Shown in pieces: positions 1-6,601 of a DNA stretch of 38,781 bases (position 1 is the stretch's first letter; the number at the start of each line of letters is the position of its first letter). The position numbers were made by a program, and so were the translations under genes. Location: positions 1 through 38,781 of the forward strand of contig DVNK01000062.1 of NCBI GenBank assembly GCA_018714445.1, given 5' to 3'. The DNA comes from Candidatus Fimadaptatus faecigallinarum (GTDB taxonomy: Bacteria; Bacillota; Clostridia; Christensenellales; Aristaeellaceae). The notes beneath the pieces were generated by a model, which made no database searches, was not told the origin of the DNA, and was given only the letters and a program-made list of their open reading frames with translations.

Positions 1-80
1 ATAGTAGCGAATATCCCTACCAAATCTGGCGGCCATTCTAGATAAACAATAATTTTATAAGCACCACAAAGCAAATATAT
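1..80. other. Left-edge noncoding stretch, AT-rich
   Basis: No reading frame with a ribosome site is visible here. The stretch is clearly richer in A and T than the phage genes and lies beyond the terminator that closes the lysis genes. It may be the end of the phage genome or the start of another module. No attachment-site duplication can be shown from this window alone. Confidence 0.4.
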
Positions 81-114
81 AAACCGCCGTCCCCAATCAG
101 GAAACGGCGGCTAT
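81..114 (-). terminator. Rho-independent terminator closing the lysis operon
   Basis: Read on the minus strand, a 7-bp stem (CCGCCGT pairing with ACGGCGG, positions 84-90 and 104-110) with a 13-nt loop is followed by a T-rich run, TTTATATATTT. It lies about 11 bases after the stop of the last minus-strand gene, where an operon terminator would be expected. Confidence 0.75.
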
Positions 115-124
115 ACACATTTAT

Positions 125-550
125 TCAGTTCTTCTCGATCTTCCCAAACGTAACCTCATAAGCCCCATAAGCCGACAAAGCCGCAAGCAGCGCATTGACC
201 CCCACCAGCAGCGCATTATCGACCGTCAACCCAGTAGTAAACGCCGTAGCCACAAGCATGACGCCCAGCGCCACGACATAGGCAAACACCCGAGTAGGTA
301 TCTTCCACACCTTATCCAGCGGCGCCTTCAGGAACTGCACCACCAGCAGCGTAAACGCCGCCGCACCGGCGATAGTCGCCAGATACGTCCACGTAAGCGG
401 CTCTCCGAATTCGACGCCGGGTATCTCGACCACCACGCCGCCTGTATCATCAGCAGGCGCAGCCGTTGCAGCCTCTGCCATACCGACCGCCGGCATAAGC
501 ATGACTATGGCCAATACGAATACCATCAACCCCACATATCTCCTAAGCAT
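125..550 (-). CDS. Putative holin-like membrane protein (141 aa)
   Basis: This is a small membrane protein at the end of the lysis cassette. The N-terminus looks like a signal peptide or first membrane helix (roughly residues 5-27, ending in AEA-type small residues). A polar linker follows, then three hydrophobic segments at about 54-74, 88-106 and 112-130, and a charged C-terminal KIEKN tail. Its size, several helices and position directly after an endolysin and a second small membrane protein fit a holin. No holin family could be assigned from sequence alone, so holin is inferred from context. It starts three bases after the stop of the upstream gene, indicating one transcript. Confidence 0.6.
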   Translation of the reverse strand: MLRRYVGLMVFVLAIVMLMPAVGMAEAATAAPADDTGGVVVEIPGVEFGEPLTWTYLATIAGAAAFTLLVVQFLKAPLDKVWKIPTRVFAYVVALGVMLVATAFTTGLTVDNALLVGVNALLAALSAYGAYEVTFGKIEKN

Positions 551-553
551 GAT

Positions 554-943
554 TCACTCATCCTTCCTGCCCACATCCTCAGGCTTATCAGGCAGCCCCA
601 GTATCTCCTGTTCATAATGTACCGACAGATGGTTCCGCCCCTTAGCGGTATACGACTTGTACATGACGCACAGCTGGTCCTTCTTGCTGGTAGGGCACCA
701 CCCGCGCCCGGTATAGAAGTCATGCGCCTGAGACAGTCGTTCATATTGCAGGTCAGCCACATCATCATTGAGCGCATCCAGCTTGTCCAACACGGCCGCG
801 CGGAAGTCGGCCTCGGCCTTGTCGCGCTCAGCTTTTCTTCGCTTGTGAGCACGCCAGGGCTTTATGAATACAGCTATGGTCAACGCAATTATAGCGGACA
901 CCGCCCCAGCGATAGCCCCGGCGCGTTCGATAAATTCCGTCAC
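554..943 (-). CDS. Small phage membrane protein with coiled coil (129 aa), lysis-associated
   Basis: The chosen start is the GTG at 943, whose GTGA overlaps the endolysin stop by four bases, with AGGTGG about six bases upstream. An in-frame GTG at 961 is possible but poorly placed. One membrane helix (about residues 10-28) is followed by a basic patch (HKRRK), a charged coiled coil and a conserved-looking C-terminal block around YTGRGWCP...MYKSY...GRNHLS. That block resembles the C-terminus of short membrane-anchored proteins found near holins and endolysins in Clostridia and Bacilli phages. Function is not established; a holin accessory or second holin are the likely options. Confidence 0.65.
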   Translation of the reverse strand: MTEFIERAGAIAGAVSAIIALTIAVFIKPWRAHKRRKAERDKAEADFRAAVLDKLDALNDDVADLQYERLSQAHDFYTGRGWCPTSKKDQLCVMYKSYTAKGRNHLSVHYEQEILGLPDKPEDVGRKDE

Positions 944-1974
944 GCGACCACCTCGCCACACTTACCCGACACCCAGCCGACCGCATCAGTAAGCCGGATG
1001 CAGTGCCAGCCATTGTAAGCCGTAGCGATGTGCTCAAATTCGGAGCCGTCGGATACCACGGTCAGTATGCCGTACTCCGTACCCGGTCCGCTGCGCACAT
1101 TCCAGCGACCTTCCGCTGCGATCAGCAGCGTGTGCTCGAATTTCGCATTGCCGTCATCCGGCTGCGCATCATCGACATCCGGCTTATCCGTAACATCGGT
1201 TGCAGCCATCAACGCCGCGTGCGTCTGCGCGCCATACACGCCATCAGCAGTCAAACCAGCCTGACGCTGGAACGCGGTTACAGCCGATACCGTCTCGTCG
1301 CCATAGTCACCATCAGCGCCATACTGCGGCAGCTCATAGCCCAGCTGCATCAGCAGCTCCTGAAGCTCCCGGACGTCGCTGCCACTCATGCCGCGCTTGA
1401 GCAGCCGCGCGCCCAGCTCGCGCTCGGGTACGTTTACGTCGCCGTAGTCCATGTACTTGAGCATCAAGCCCCAGCGGTTCCAGCCGCGCTGGCTCAGGCG
1501 CGTCCTGACGACGCCGTACATGACGCCACGTGCTTCAATGACATACCAATCGCCGTCAGGCTTGTCCGCGTCCACGGGCTTCTCCAGATAGCCGACATGG
1601 GTGATATAGCCCGACTTGCTGGAATGTATGAACACCGCCGCGCCCGGCACTTTGGGCAGCTCGTCCATATCGGCACCATGCGCATCCGCGCACCAGTCGG
1701 AGTAATTGTAGCGAGCCTTTGAGTTGATGTCAACGCCGGTGCAGTCCTCGTAATAGCCCTCCATCAGCCCATTGCAGTCGAACACTCTGGGTGCATGCTC
1801 ACGCCACCAGAGCGCTTTCTCGCGCTGCGCGCCCTCATATTGCGTATACCACCAACTGTCCTTGGCCCACTTCTTCGGATCCTGTCCCTTGCTGCCCATG
1901 ATGTAACCGCAGCCCGTATCTACACACTTTTGCAGAAACTCCACGAACTTACCCGAGTTCACCTTCTGTGCCAT
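940..1974 (-). CDS. Endolysin: NlpC/P60-type peptidase, PG_binding_1 and SH3 domains
   Basis: This is a peptidoglycan hydrolase for host lysis, 344 aa. Residues about 10-175 form an NlpC/P60-like cysteine peptidase: Cys67 in FDCNGL is the expected nucleophile, His126 in ITHVGY the base, and E147 a possible third polar residue. Residues about 190-256 are a PG_binding_1 repeat (LLKRGMSGSDVRELQ ... TFQ-type core, ADGVYGAQTHAAL). Residues about 285-340 are a bacterial SH3 domain (WNVRSGPGTEYG ... GWVSG). The peptidase presumably cuts stem peptide or cross-bridge bonds while the other two domains bind the wall. There is no signal peptide, so a holin would be needed for release. GGGAGG lies about six bases before the ATG. 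This architecture is typical of Gram-positive hosts. Confidence 0.93.
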   Translation of the reverse strand: MAQKVNSGKFVEFLQKCVDTGCGYIMGSKGQDPKKWAKDSWWYTQYEGAQREKALWWREHAPRVFDCNGLMEGYYEDCTGVDINSKARYNYSDWCADAHGADMDELPKVPGAAVFIHSSKSGYITHVGYLEKPVDADKPDGDWYVIEARGVMYGVVRTRLSQRGWNRWGLMLKYMDYGDVNVPERELGARLLKRGMSGSDVRELQELLMQLGYELPQYGADGDYGDETVSAVTAFQRQAGLTADGVYGAQTHAALMAATDVTDKPDVDDAQPDDGNAKFEHTLLIAAEGRWNVRSGPGTEYGILTVVSDGSEFEHIATAYNGWHCIRLTDAVGWVSGKCGEVVA

Positions 1975-2009
1975 CTTATCCCTCCCATATCAAACCCTGT
2001 CCCTCATAT

Positions 2010-2072
2010 CTACATCGTGCCCTCTATCTCCACGCCCAGCCGCAGCTCCGCGCCATTATCCTGCGTATACAT
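2010..2072 (-). CDS. Candidate 20-aa small ORF upstream of the endolysin
   Basis: A 20-codon frame starts at ATG 2070-2072 with GGGAGG four bases upstream and ends at TAG, about 35 bases before the endolysin start. Its codons match the phage (GCG, CTG, GGC and ATA for Ile). It lies just downstream of a strong terminator hairpin. It is too short for family assignment. It could be a real microprotein, a leader peptide for the lysis genes, or a 3' remnant of a fibre gene. Confidence 0.35.
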   Translation of the reverse strand: MYTQDNGAELRLGVEIEGTM

Positions 2073-2100
2073 TCGTCCTCCCAATAACTATGCGTCCCTA

Positions 2101-2145
2101 AAGCAAAAGGACGCGTCAAAGCAACTACTTGCCTCAAACGCGTCC
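2101..2145 (-). terminator. Intrinsic terminator between fibre genes and lysis cassette
   Basis: On the minus strand GGACGCGT and ACGCGTCC (2138-2145 and 2109-2116) form an 8-bp perfect stem. It encloses a loop with an inner GCAA/TTGC pairing and is followed by TTTT (2105-2108). It begins about 14 bases after the stop of the last fibre gene, so the lysis genes may use their own promoter or depend on read-through. Confidence 0.75.
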
Positions 2146-2158
2146 CTCGCCATACCGT

Positions 2159-2494
2159 TCAAAACCACATCGCGACGCTAACCGGCAGATCCACATCCGG
2201 CTTTGCGCCGTCGGCGACCACCGTCACGCTGTCCGCATCGCAGGCCACCGGCGTGAGCAGCGCCGCGCGACACGCCTTGCGCTGCGCCTCCGTCGCGGCC
2301 TCGCTCAGTCCCACGACGCTCAGCCGGTCCGGCGCCATGCCCACGACCGTCATCACCTGCGTATACGGCCCTGCGCCGCTCCAGCCCGCCGCAGTCAGCG
2401 TCGCCTCCACGCATGCGCGCCGCGTGAACTCGCCCTTGATTATGCTGGAAAATACGCTCAGGTCATCGCCGCTGACAAACTGCTTCATGGCCAT
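2159..2494 (-). CDS. Small tail fibre accessory protein (111 aa)
   Basis: The start is chosen at ATG 2494 because the resulting N-terminus (MAMKQFVSGDDL...) aligns with that of the next upstream fibre gene (MAKQYMSESDLQ...LVSLITGELK). An in-frame ATG at 2518 gives an unlikely leader. Residues about 35-111 are a paralogue of the C-terminal domain of the collar fibre protein at 6602-7429. Shared landmarks include AAGW(S/T)G...PYTQV, a GLs/ad-AtxeQRKACR block, and VTVVADG(A/S)KP(D/E)VDLPV. It therefore combines the N-terminus of one neighbouring fibre with the C-terminal domain of another. It is probably a structural fibre or tip component; the exact role is unknown. Confidence 0.7.
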   Translation of the reverse strand: MAMKQFVSGDDLSVFSSIIKGEFTRRACVEATLTAAGWSGAGPYTQVMTVVGMAPDRLSVVGLSEAATEAQRKACRAALLTPVACDADSVTVVADGAKPDVDLPVSVAMWF

Positions 2495-2501
2495 CCGCCC
2501 A

Positions 2502-3515
2502 TCAGCCCGCCATGGCACTGTCCCAGATGGACTGTACCTTGGTAGCGCCCAGCTCGGTCAGGTCGTCTTCCTGCACATAGCCGGTCAGATCCACCTGCGT
2601 GGAGCATATGCGCTCCCACGCGCCGTCTATCACCATGAACTCGTCGTATACGTTGCCCGTATCGCTCTTTTCGGCCGGCACCAGGTATATCGTCTGCGCA
2701 TCGGCCTCGCCCGCATCCGGTAGCGCATCCACCTTCAGGCGCTTGAGGTGCCCGGCGGCGCTTATCGCCGCGGCGACCTGCGGCGCGGTCTGATAGCCCT
2801 TGCCGGTTATCGCGCTCTCGACCTGTGCCGCGGTCTGATAGCCCTTGCCGGTTATCGCGCTCTCGACCTGCGATGCGGTCTGGTAGCCCGCGCCGTTGGT
2901 CAGTTGGTTGTTGTTGGTCGGTACCGCTATATCTACGCCCTTATCGGTTATAGTCTGCACAGTGCCATTTACCTTGATTGCAGTCAGCACGTTTTCGTAG
3001 TAAGCGGGCAGCTGTCCACCCAGCTTGGCCGCGTTCGCCGCGCTGTCAACCACGCCGTCGTCATCGACGTCGTATACCGACTTGAGCATGTCGCCCGCGC
3101 CCAGCTCGCCGAGGTCGGTATTTATCGCGTCGATCAGCGCCTTGAGCTCCCGGCCCTGCTTTGCGCTGAGCGCATGGTCGGTCGCCGTGCTGGTCAGGTT
3201 GTCGTCTATCACGGTCTGGTAGAGAGCGTTGAGCTTGGTATGCAGCGCCGCCGTCAGCACCTTGTTGGCCGTGCCGTCGACTATCGTGTCGGCGGACTGC
3301 GTGCCCGTGTGGTTCTCGCGCGCCAGCAGGTATGTGTCGGTCGAGTTGGCCGTGGCGTTCGGCGCTATGCCGGCCAGCTTGGATTTATCTTCATTTGTAT
3401 AGTCGTTCGTGGACAGGCCCTTGCCCGTCTCGGTATCGACCTTGCCCTTCAGCTCGCCGGTTATCAGGCTGACCAGCAGCTGCAGGTCGCTCTCGCTCAT
3501 GTACTGTTTTGCCAT
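2502..3515 (-). CDS. Tail fibre protein with 15-residue repeats (337 aa)
   Basis: The start at ATG 3515 has GAGGAGG about six bases upstream; a longer in-frame start would add an implausible Arg-rich leader. The central region contains tandem 15-residue units of the GKGYQTAxQVESAIT type (about residues 215-265), common in phage fibre and head-fibre shafts. The DNA repeats at 2785-2880 have a 45-bp period, the first two units almost identical. The C-terminal part ends in DLTELGATKVQSIWDSAMAG. The same kind of ending (FTELGADKVLSIWQQ) closes the next upstream gene, suggesting a shared interaction motif. It is likely a host-recognition fibre component. Confidence 0.8.
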   Translation of the reverse strand: MAKQYMSESDLQLLVSLITGELKGKVDTETGKGLSTNDYTNEDKSKLAGIAPNATANSTDTYLLARENHTGTQSADTIVDGTANKVLTAALHTKLNALYQTVIDDNLTSTATDHALSAKQGRELKALIDAINTDLGELGAGDMLKSVYDVDDDGVVDSAANAAKLGGQLPAYYENVLTAIKVNGTVQTITDKGVDIAVPTNNNQLTNGAGYQTASQVESAITGKGYQTAAQVESAITGKGYQTAPQVAAAISAAGHLKRLKVDALPDAGEADAQTIYLVPAEKSDTGNVYDEFMVIDGAWERICSTQVDLTGYVQEDDLTELGATKVQSIWDSAMAG

Positions 3516-3526
3516 GTGTTCCCTCC

Positions 3527-4129
3527 TCAGGTAGCGTATTGCTGCCATATCGATAATACTTTGTCCGCGCCCAGCTCGGTGAAGTCGTCGCCCGCGCCCG
3601 CCGGCCCGCGTATATCGACCGGCTCGGGATTGGGACGGCCGCCGTCGTTGGTCCACGATATTATGCCATCCTCGCTGACGCTGGGCACGAATGTGACGCC
3701 GCGCTCCGCTACATACGCGCGCAGCCGTTCAAGCTCGGCATATATCTGCTGCGCCACGTCGGGCGGCAGCTCGGACGCCGGGCCGCCCTCAGCATAGCCC
3801 GACGCATACACCGTCACCGCGATGGGCGCAGTAGTTATGACCAGCCCGCCCGCGCCATAGCCCACCAGCGCCAGCCCCAGCTCGATGCAGTCATAACCGG
3901 CGTTCACGAGCAAGGCGTCCGGCACCTTGGCTCGGCTGCCTGCGTCCAGCTCCACGCTGGCCGGGTCCATGCCCGCGCGCGTGACTACCATTATGCGCGT
4001 GGACGCGGCCTGCCAATCGTCGCTCGCCAGCACAAAGTGGGCGTACAGGTATTCGCGGCTGTCGCTCACCGGCGTCTGACAGTCGTAGCGGTATATGAGC
4101 TGCTGGCGCACCTCAAGCTCGAGCGTCAA
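3527..4129 (-). CDS. Putative baseplate/fibre adaptor protein (200 aa)
   Basis: The proposed start is TTG 4129, with GGGAGGTG about six bases upstream. An in-frame ATG at 4165 would place the terminator hairpin inside the coding sequence and has no ribosome site. The N-terminal two thirds are beta-rich (RQQLIYRYDCQTPVSDSREYLYAHFVL...W), as in baseplate upper-protein-like domains. A short helix (PPDVAQQIYAELERLRAYV) follows, then a collagen-like or fibre-type GPAGAG segment and the motif FTELGADKVLSIWQQ, shared with the downstream fibre. No exact family is recognised; the role comes from context. Confidence 0.6.
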   Translation of the reverse strand: MTLELEVRQQLIYRYDCQTPVSDSREYLYAHFVLASDDWQAASTRIMVVTRAGMDPASVELDAGSRAKVPDALLVNAGYDCIELGLALVGYGAGGLVITTAPIAVTVYASGYAEGGPASELPPDVAQQIYAELERLRAYVAERGVTFVPSVSEDGIISWTNDGGRPNPEPVDIRGPAGAGDDFTELGADKVLSIWQQYAT

Positions 4130-4145
4130 GCGCCTCACCTCCCCG

Positions 4146-4175
4146 ATAAAAGCGGGGCAGCTCAAGCCGCCCCGC
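4146..4175 (-). terminator. Strong intrinsic terminator inside the tail-fibre region
   Basis: On the minus strand a 10-bp stem (GCGGGGCGGC with GCTGCCCCGC, one G-T pair) closed by a TTGA loop is followed by TTTTAT. It lies 12 bases after the stop of the small gene at 4187-4357 and about 17 bases before the TTG start of the next gene. The downstream fibre genes must therefore use read-through, antitermination or their own promoter. Confidence 0.8.
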
Positions 4176-4186
4176 CCTGATGCCGC

Positions 4187-4357
4187 TTACTCCTGGGTCT
4201 CCGCGCCCAGCGTGCCGCCGAACTCGACCGGCACTATCTCCGGCACGCCGAAGTCGTTTATGAGCACGTCCGCAGTCTGCTGCTTGAGCAGCCGCGGTAC
4301 CTGCTCAAAAGTCGTCCTGCCCTCGATCACCCTGCATGCAAACAACATAGCCATCAT
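4187..4357 (-). CDS. CD1375-like small phage protein (56 aa)
   Basis: The start at ATG 4357 has AAAGGGG about eight bases upstream; ATG 4354 or 4348 are alternatives. The longer in-frame start at 4450 would run through a hairpin and overlap the upstream gene. The short sequence with ACRVIEG-TTFEQVPRLLKQQ...VL (roughly residues 8-38) matches the small CD1375-type proteins found beside tail fibre genes in Clostridia phages. No biochemical function is known to me. It ends just before the strong terminator at 4146-4175. Confidence 0.65.
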   Translation of the reverse strand: MMAMLFACRVIEGRTTFEQVPRLLKQQTADVLINDFGVPEIVPVEFGGTLGAETQE

Positions 4358-4442
4358 CTCCAGTACCCCTTTCCAATATTGTATTATTGCCAAAGCCCGG
4401 TTGCGGGCTTGCAGCCATATGTAGCTTAAAGCGTCGTGCAGC

Positions 4443-4790
4443 TTACGCATACACGACGCCTGCCATCTCGACCAGACAGTCCTCGAGCATCAGCAGGCTC
4501 TGGCTCTGCGCCTTTACCTGTGCTTTTAGCTGCCGGTTTTCTTCCTCGGTCGCTTCCAGACGCTCTTCAAGCGTCGGCTCAGGCTCGTCCGGTTCCTCCG
4601 GTGCGGGAGCCTTGGTCCACTCGCCGGTCTGTGCGTCATAGCTGTCGCCTATGCCATAGCCCTCGGGCAGCTCAACCACGCACTCGGCATCCGGCCAGAC
4701 GCCGGCTTCAAAAAATGCTTCTGCATCATCGAAGCCGGCGAAGAACACCGCATTGACTACGGTTCCACCTTTTATAATTCCTACATCCAT
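4443..4790 (-). CDS. Phage protein with C-terminal coiled coil, fibre-associated (115 aa)
   Basis: The start at ATG 4790 has a perfect AGGAGG (4796-4801) five bases upstream that overlaps the stop of the preceding adhesin gene. The N-terminal half is acidic and aromatic (VFFAGFDDAEAFFEAGVWPDAECVVEL), followed by a Pro/Glu-rich linker (APEEPDEPEP). The last 45 residues form a heptad-like helix (LEERLEATEEENRQLKAQVKAQSQSLLMLEDCLVEM). The plan resembles small fibre-attachment or tail-assembly accessory proteins that oligomerise through the coil. The family is unrecognised; the role is inferred from its place between adhesin and baseplate-like genes. Confidence 0.65.
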   Translation of the reverse strand: MDVGIIKGGTVVNAVFFAGFDDAEAFFEAGVWPDAECVVELPEGYGIGDSYDAQTGEWTKAPAPEEPDEPEPTLEERLEATEEENRQLKAQVKAQSQSLLMLEDCLVEMAGVVYA

Positions 4791-4799
4791 TTTATCCTC

Positions 4800-5546
4800 C
4801 TATGGTTTTTGGTATTTGATTATGCAGATGCCCGGCGCGCCTTTGCCCTTATTGGCGTCCGAACTGCCGCCGCCACCTGCGCCATAGCCCAGTCCGCCAG
4901 AGTCGCTATATGGGCCTGTGGCCAACGCAACATTGCCATATCCGCCACCGCCACCGCCGCAATGTCGCGGCTGATTCGAACTGTGGCCATTACCGCCATT
5001 TCCACCATTGATACCCGCGCCACCGCCGCCACCCGCATAATAAAGGCTACTCGAATATGCCGCGCCACTTCCAGTTCCACCTAACGCGCTCAAACTGTCT
5101 CCGCCATTTCGGCCACCGTTGTAAGTCGATCCACCGCCCGCGCCGCCGCCATTGGCCTGCGGTGTGCCGCCTGGCACAAAGCTGCTGGGGCTGGGCGATG
5201 AAAAGCTCCCACTGCCTCCGCCGCCAGCAAATCCATCGCCGTTTGCCTTGCCGCCGTTTGCAGTCAGGTAGTTGCCAAACTTGCTTTGCCCGCCATCGCC
5301 ATTGCTATTTCCACCGGCGCCGATAGTTACCGATATTTGCGCGCCCGCTACAACGTCAATCTCACTGGACGCCAGGAATCCGCTTCCGCCACCATTGCTG
5401 CTGCTGCCTCCACCGCCACCTCCAAACAGCATAACTTTGATTCTTGTCACGCCAGCCGGCACAGTCCACATCTGCGACGACGTGATTTCTTCTATTATGT
5501 ATTCCTGCTCGCCTGCCTGGCCCTGCGGAAATGCGTTTATCAGCAT
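4800..5546 (-). CDS. Glycine-rich adhesin/tail fibre tip, copy B (248 aa)
   Basis: This is a likely receptor-binding protein. The N-terminus (INAFPQGQ...EYIIEEITSSQMWTVPAGVTRIKVMLFGGGGGG) starts a long glycine-rich region with many short polyglycine runs separated by variable Ser/Asn/Tyr segments. It ends in a conserved GKGAPGICIIKYQKP. Polyglycine blocks with variable loops recall the phage gp38-type adhesins, whose loops set receptor specificity. It is a full-length paralogue of the gene at 5669-6589. GGAGGTG (5552-5558) lies about five bases before the ATG, and the start overlaps the stop of the G9-containing small ORF by seven bases, suggesting coupling. Confidence 0.82.
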   Translation of the reverse strand: MLINAFPQGQAGEQEYIIEEITSSQMWTVPAGVTRIKVMLFGGGGGGSSSNGGGSGFLASSEIDVVAGAQISVTIGAGGNSNGDGGQSKFGNYLTANGGKANGDGFAGGGGSGSFSSPSPSSFVPGGTPQANGGGAGGGSTYNGGRNGGDSLSALGGTGSGAAYSSSLYYAGGGGGAGINGGNGGNGHSSNQPRHCGGGGGGYGNVALATGPYSDSGGLGYGAGGGGSSDANKGKGAPGICIIKYQKP

Positions 5547-5656
5547 ACGCGCACCTCCATATAAAGGCAGGCACGAACCGAGCAGTATTTATGCTCTAAG
5601 TCGTACCCCCCCCCGCTGTTATTTTTGATAACTACATTGTTCAAAACGCTTTGCAT
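5540..5656 (-). CDS. 38-aa ORF spanning a G9 homopolymer, between two adhesin genes
   Basis: A 38-codon frame starts at ATG 5654-5656 with a perfect AGGAGG (5665-5670) eight bases upstream and ends at TGA 5540-5542, overlapping the ATG of the downstream adhesin. Codons 15-17 are GGG GGG GGG (minus-strand G9, plus-strand C9 at 5606-5614). With ten Gs the frame would hit TAA nine codons on or fewer, and with eight Gs TAG soon after the tract. Tract slippage would therefore truncate the peptide and break coupling to the adhesin. The peptide has no recognised family. It could be a real small fibre protein or a leader. Confidence 0.55.
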   Translation of the reverse strand: MQSVLNNVVIKNNSGGGYDLEHKYCSVRACLYMEVRVC

Positions 5657-5668
5657 GCTGTTCTCCTC

Positions 5669-6589
5669 CTATGGTTTGCGATATCTGATTATGCAGATAC
5701 CTGGCGCGCCTTTGCCGCCGCGGCCTGCCACACTGTACTGAGCACTACCCGCACCGCCGCCTGCGCCATAACCCAATCCACCAGTTGCCCCTGCTGCGCT
5801 TCCAGCCTTGCCATCACCGGCCAGCTTTATATCTCCGTAGCCGCCACCACCGCCGCCATGGCACGAGCCGTTGTACAGAATACCATTACCGCCATTACCA
5901 CCATGCCAACCTCCACCACCTCCACCGCATACACGGCCATTGGTACCAGTTGACAGGTATCCGTTTCCGCCATCGGCTCTATATCCACCGCCGCCGCCGG
6001 CCAATCGGTCTATTTCGCTACTGGCATTAGTGTTAACGCCCCCATTGCTCTCCATCCCGTCGCGAGCATTTTGGGTACTACTACCACCAGTACCACCAAA
6101 TGCCCCGCATGGCTGGACTTCATACCCACCGCCACCGCTTCCGCCGTAGCCGGCTTCGCCGCCTTTTCTGTATTTGCTGCTGGAAGTTCCATAAAATCCA
6201 GCACCACCACCTCCTGTACCACCTGAACCACCTTGACTGTAGTCACCTACAGTTCCGCCTTCGCCACCATCTGCACTCAGTGCAGAGCCAAACTTAGTTG
6301 CTCCACCCGATTTACCATTGCCGCCACTGCTTATCGCTTGCCCGCCAGCACCTATTACTATGGCATAGCTACTTCCGGGTGTAACTATAAGCTGCTTATA
6401 GGTCATGTGCCCACCGCCGCCGCCACCAGCATCTCCACCATAAGCTCCACTACCGCCACCACCGAACAGCCGCACCTCGATATCTGTAACGCCATCCGGT
6501 ACTGTCCACTGTTGTGATGCAGTTATTTCCTCAGTAATCCATTCATCTTGCGTTGCCCCACTCGGAAACGCCCCAATCAACGCACACAT
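5669..6589 (-). CDS. Glycine-rich adhesin/tail fibre tip, copy A (306 aa)
   Basis: This is a paralogue of the adhesin at 4800-5546 with the same frame: IGAFPSG...DEWITEEITASQQWTVPDGVTDIEVRLFGGGGSG at the N-terminus and GKGAPGICIIRYRKP at the end. The central polyglycine blocks differ in loop sequence and length, giving about 58 more residues. Presumably it is a receptor-binding tip protein that forms a polyglycine-rich fold with specificity-setting loops. AAGGGGGTG lies about five bases before ATG 6589. Its stop codon is embedded in the ribosome site of the 38-codon ORF. Two similar adhesins in tandem could broaden or switch host range. Confidence 0.82.
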   Translation of the reverse strand: MCALIGAFPSGATQDEWITEEITASQQWTVPDGVTDIEVRLFGGGGSGAYGGDAGGGGGGHMTYKQLIVTPGSSYAIVIGAGGQAISSGGNGKSGGATKFGSALSADGGEGGTVGDYSQGGSGGTGGGGAGFYGTSSSKYRKGGEAGYGGSGGGGYEVQPCGAFGGTGGSSTQNARDGMESNGGVNTNASSEIDRLAGGGGGYRADGGNGYLSTGTNGRVCGGGGGGWHGGNGGNGILYNGSCHGGGGGGYGDIKLAGDGKAGSAAGATGGLGYGAGGGAGSAQYSVAGRGGKGAPGICIIRYRKP

Positions 6590-6601
6590 GTACGCACCCC
6601 C

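Noticed and set aside
4394..4409. 6-bp hairpin (AGCCCG/CGGGCT) upstream of the CD1375-like gene as a terminator
   Set aside because: No T tract follows it on the minus strand, and it lies inside the gap before a gene with its own ribosome site.
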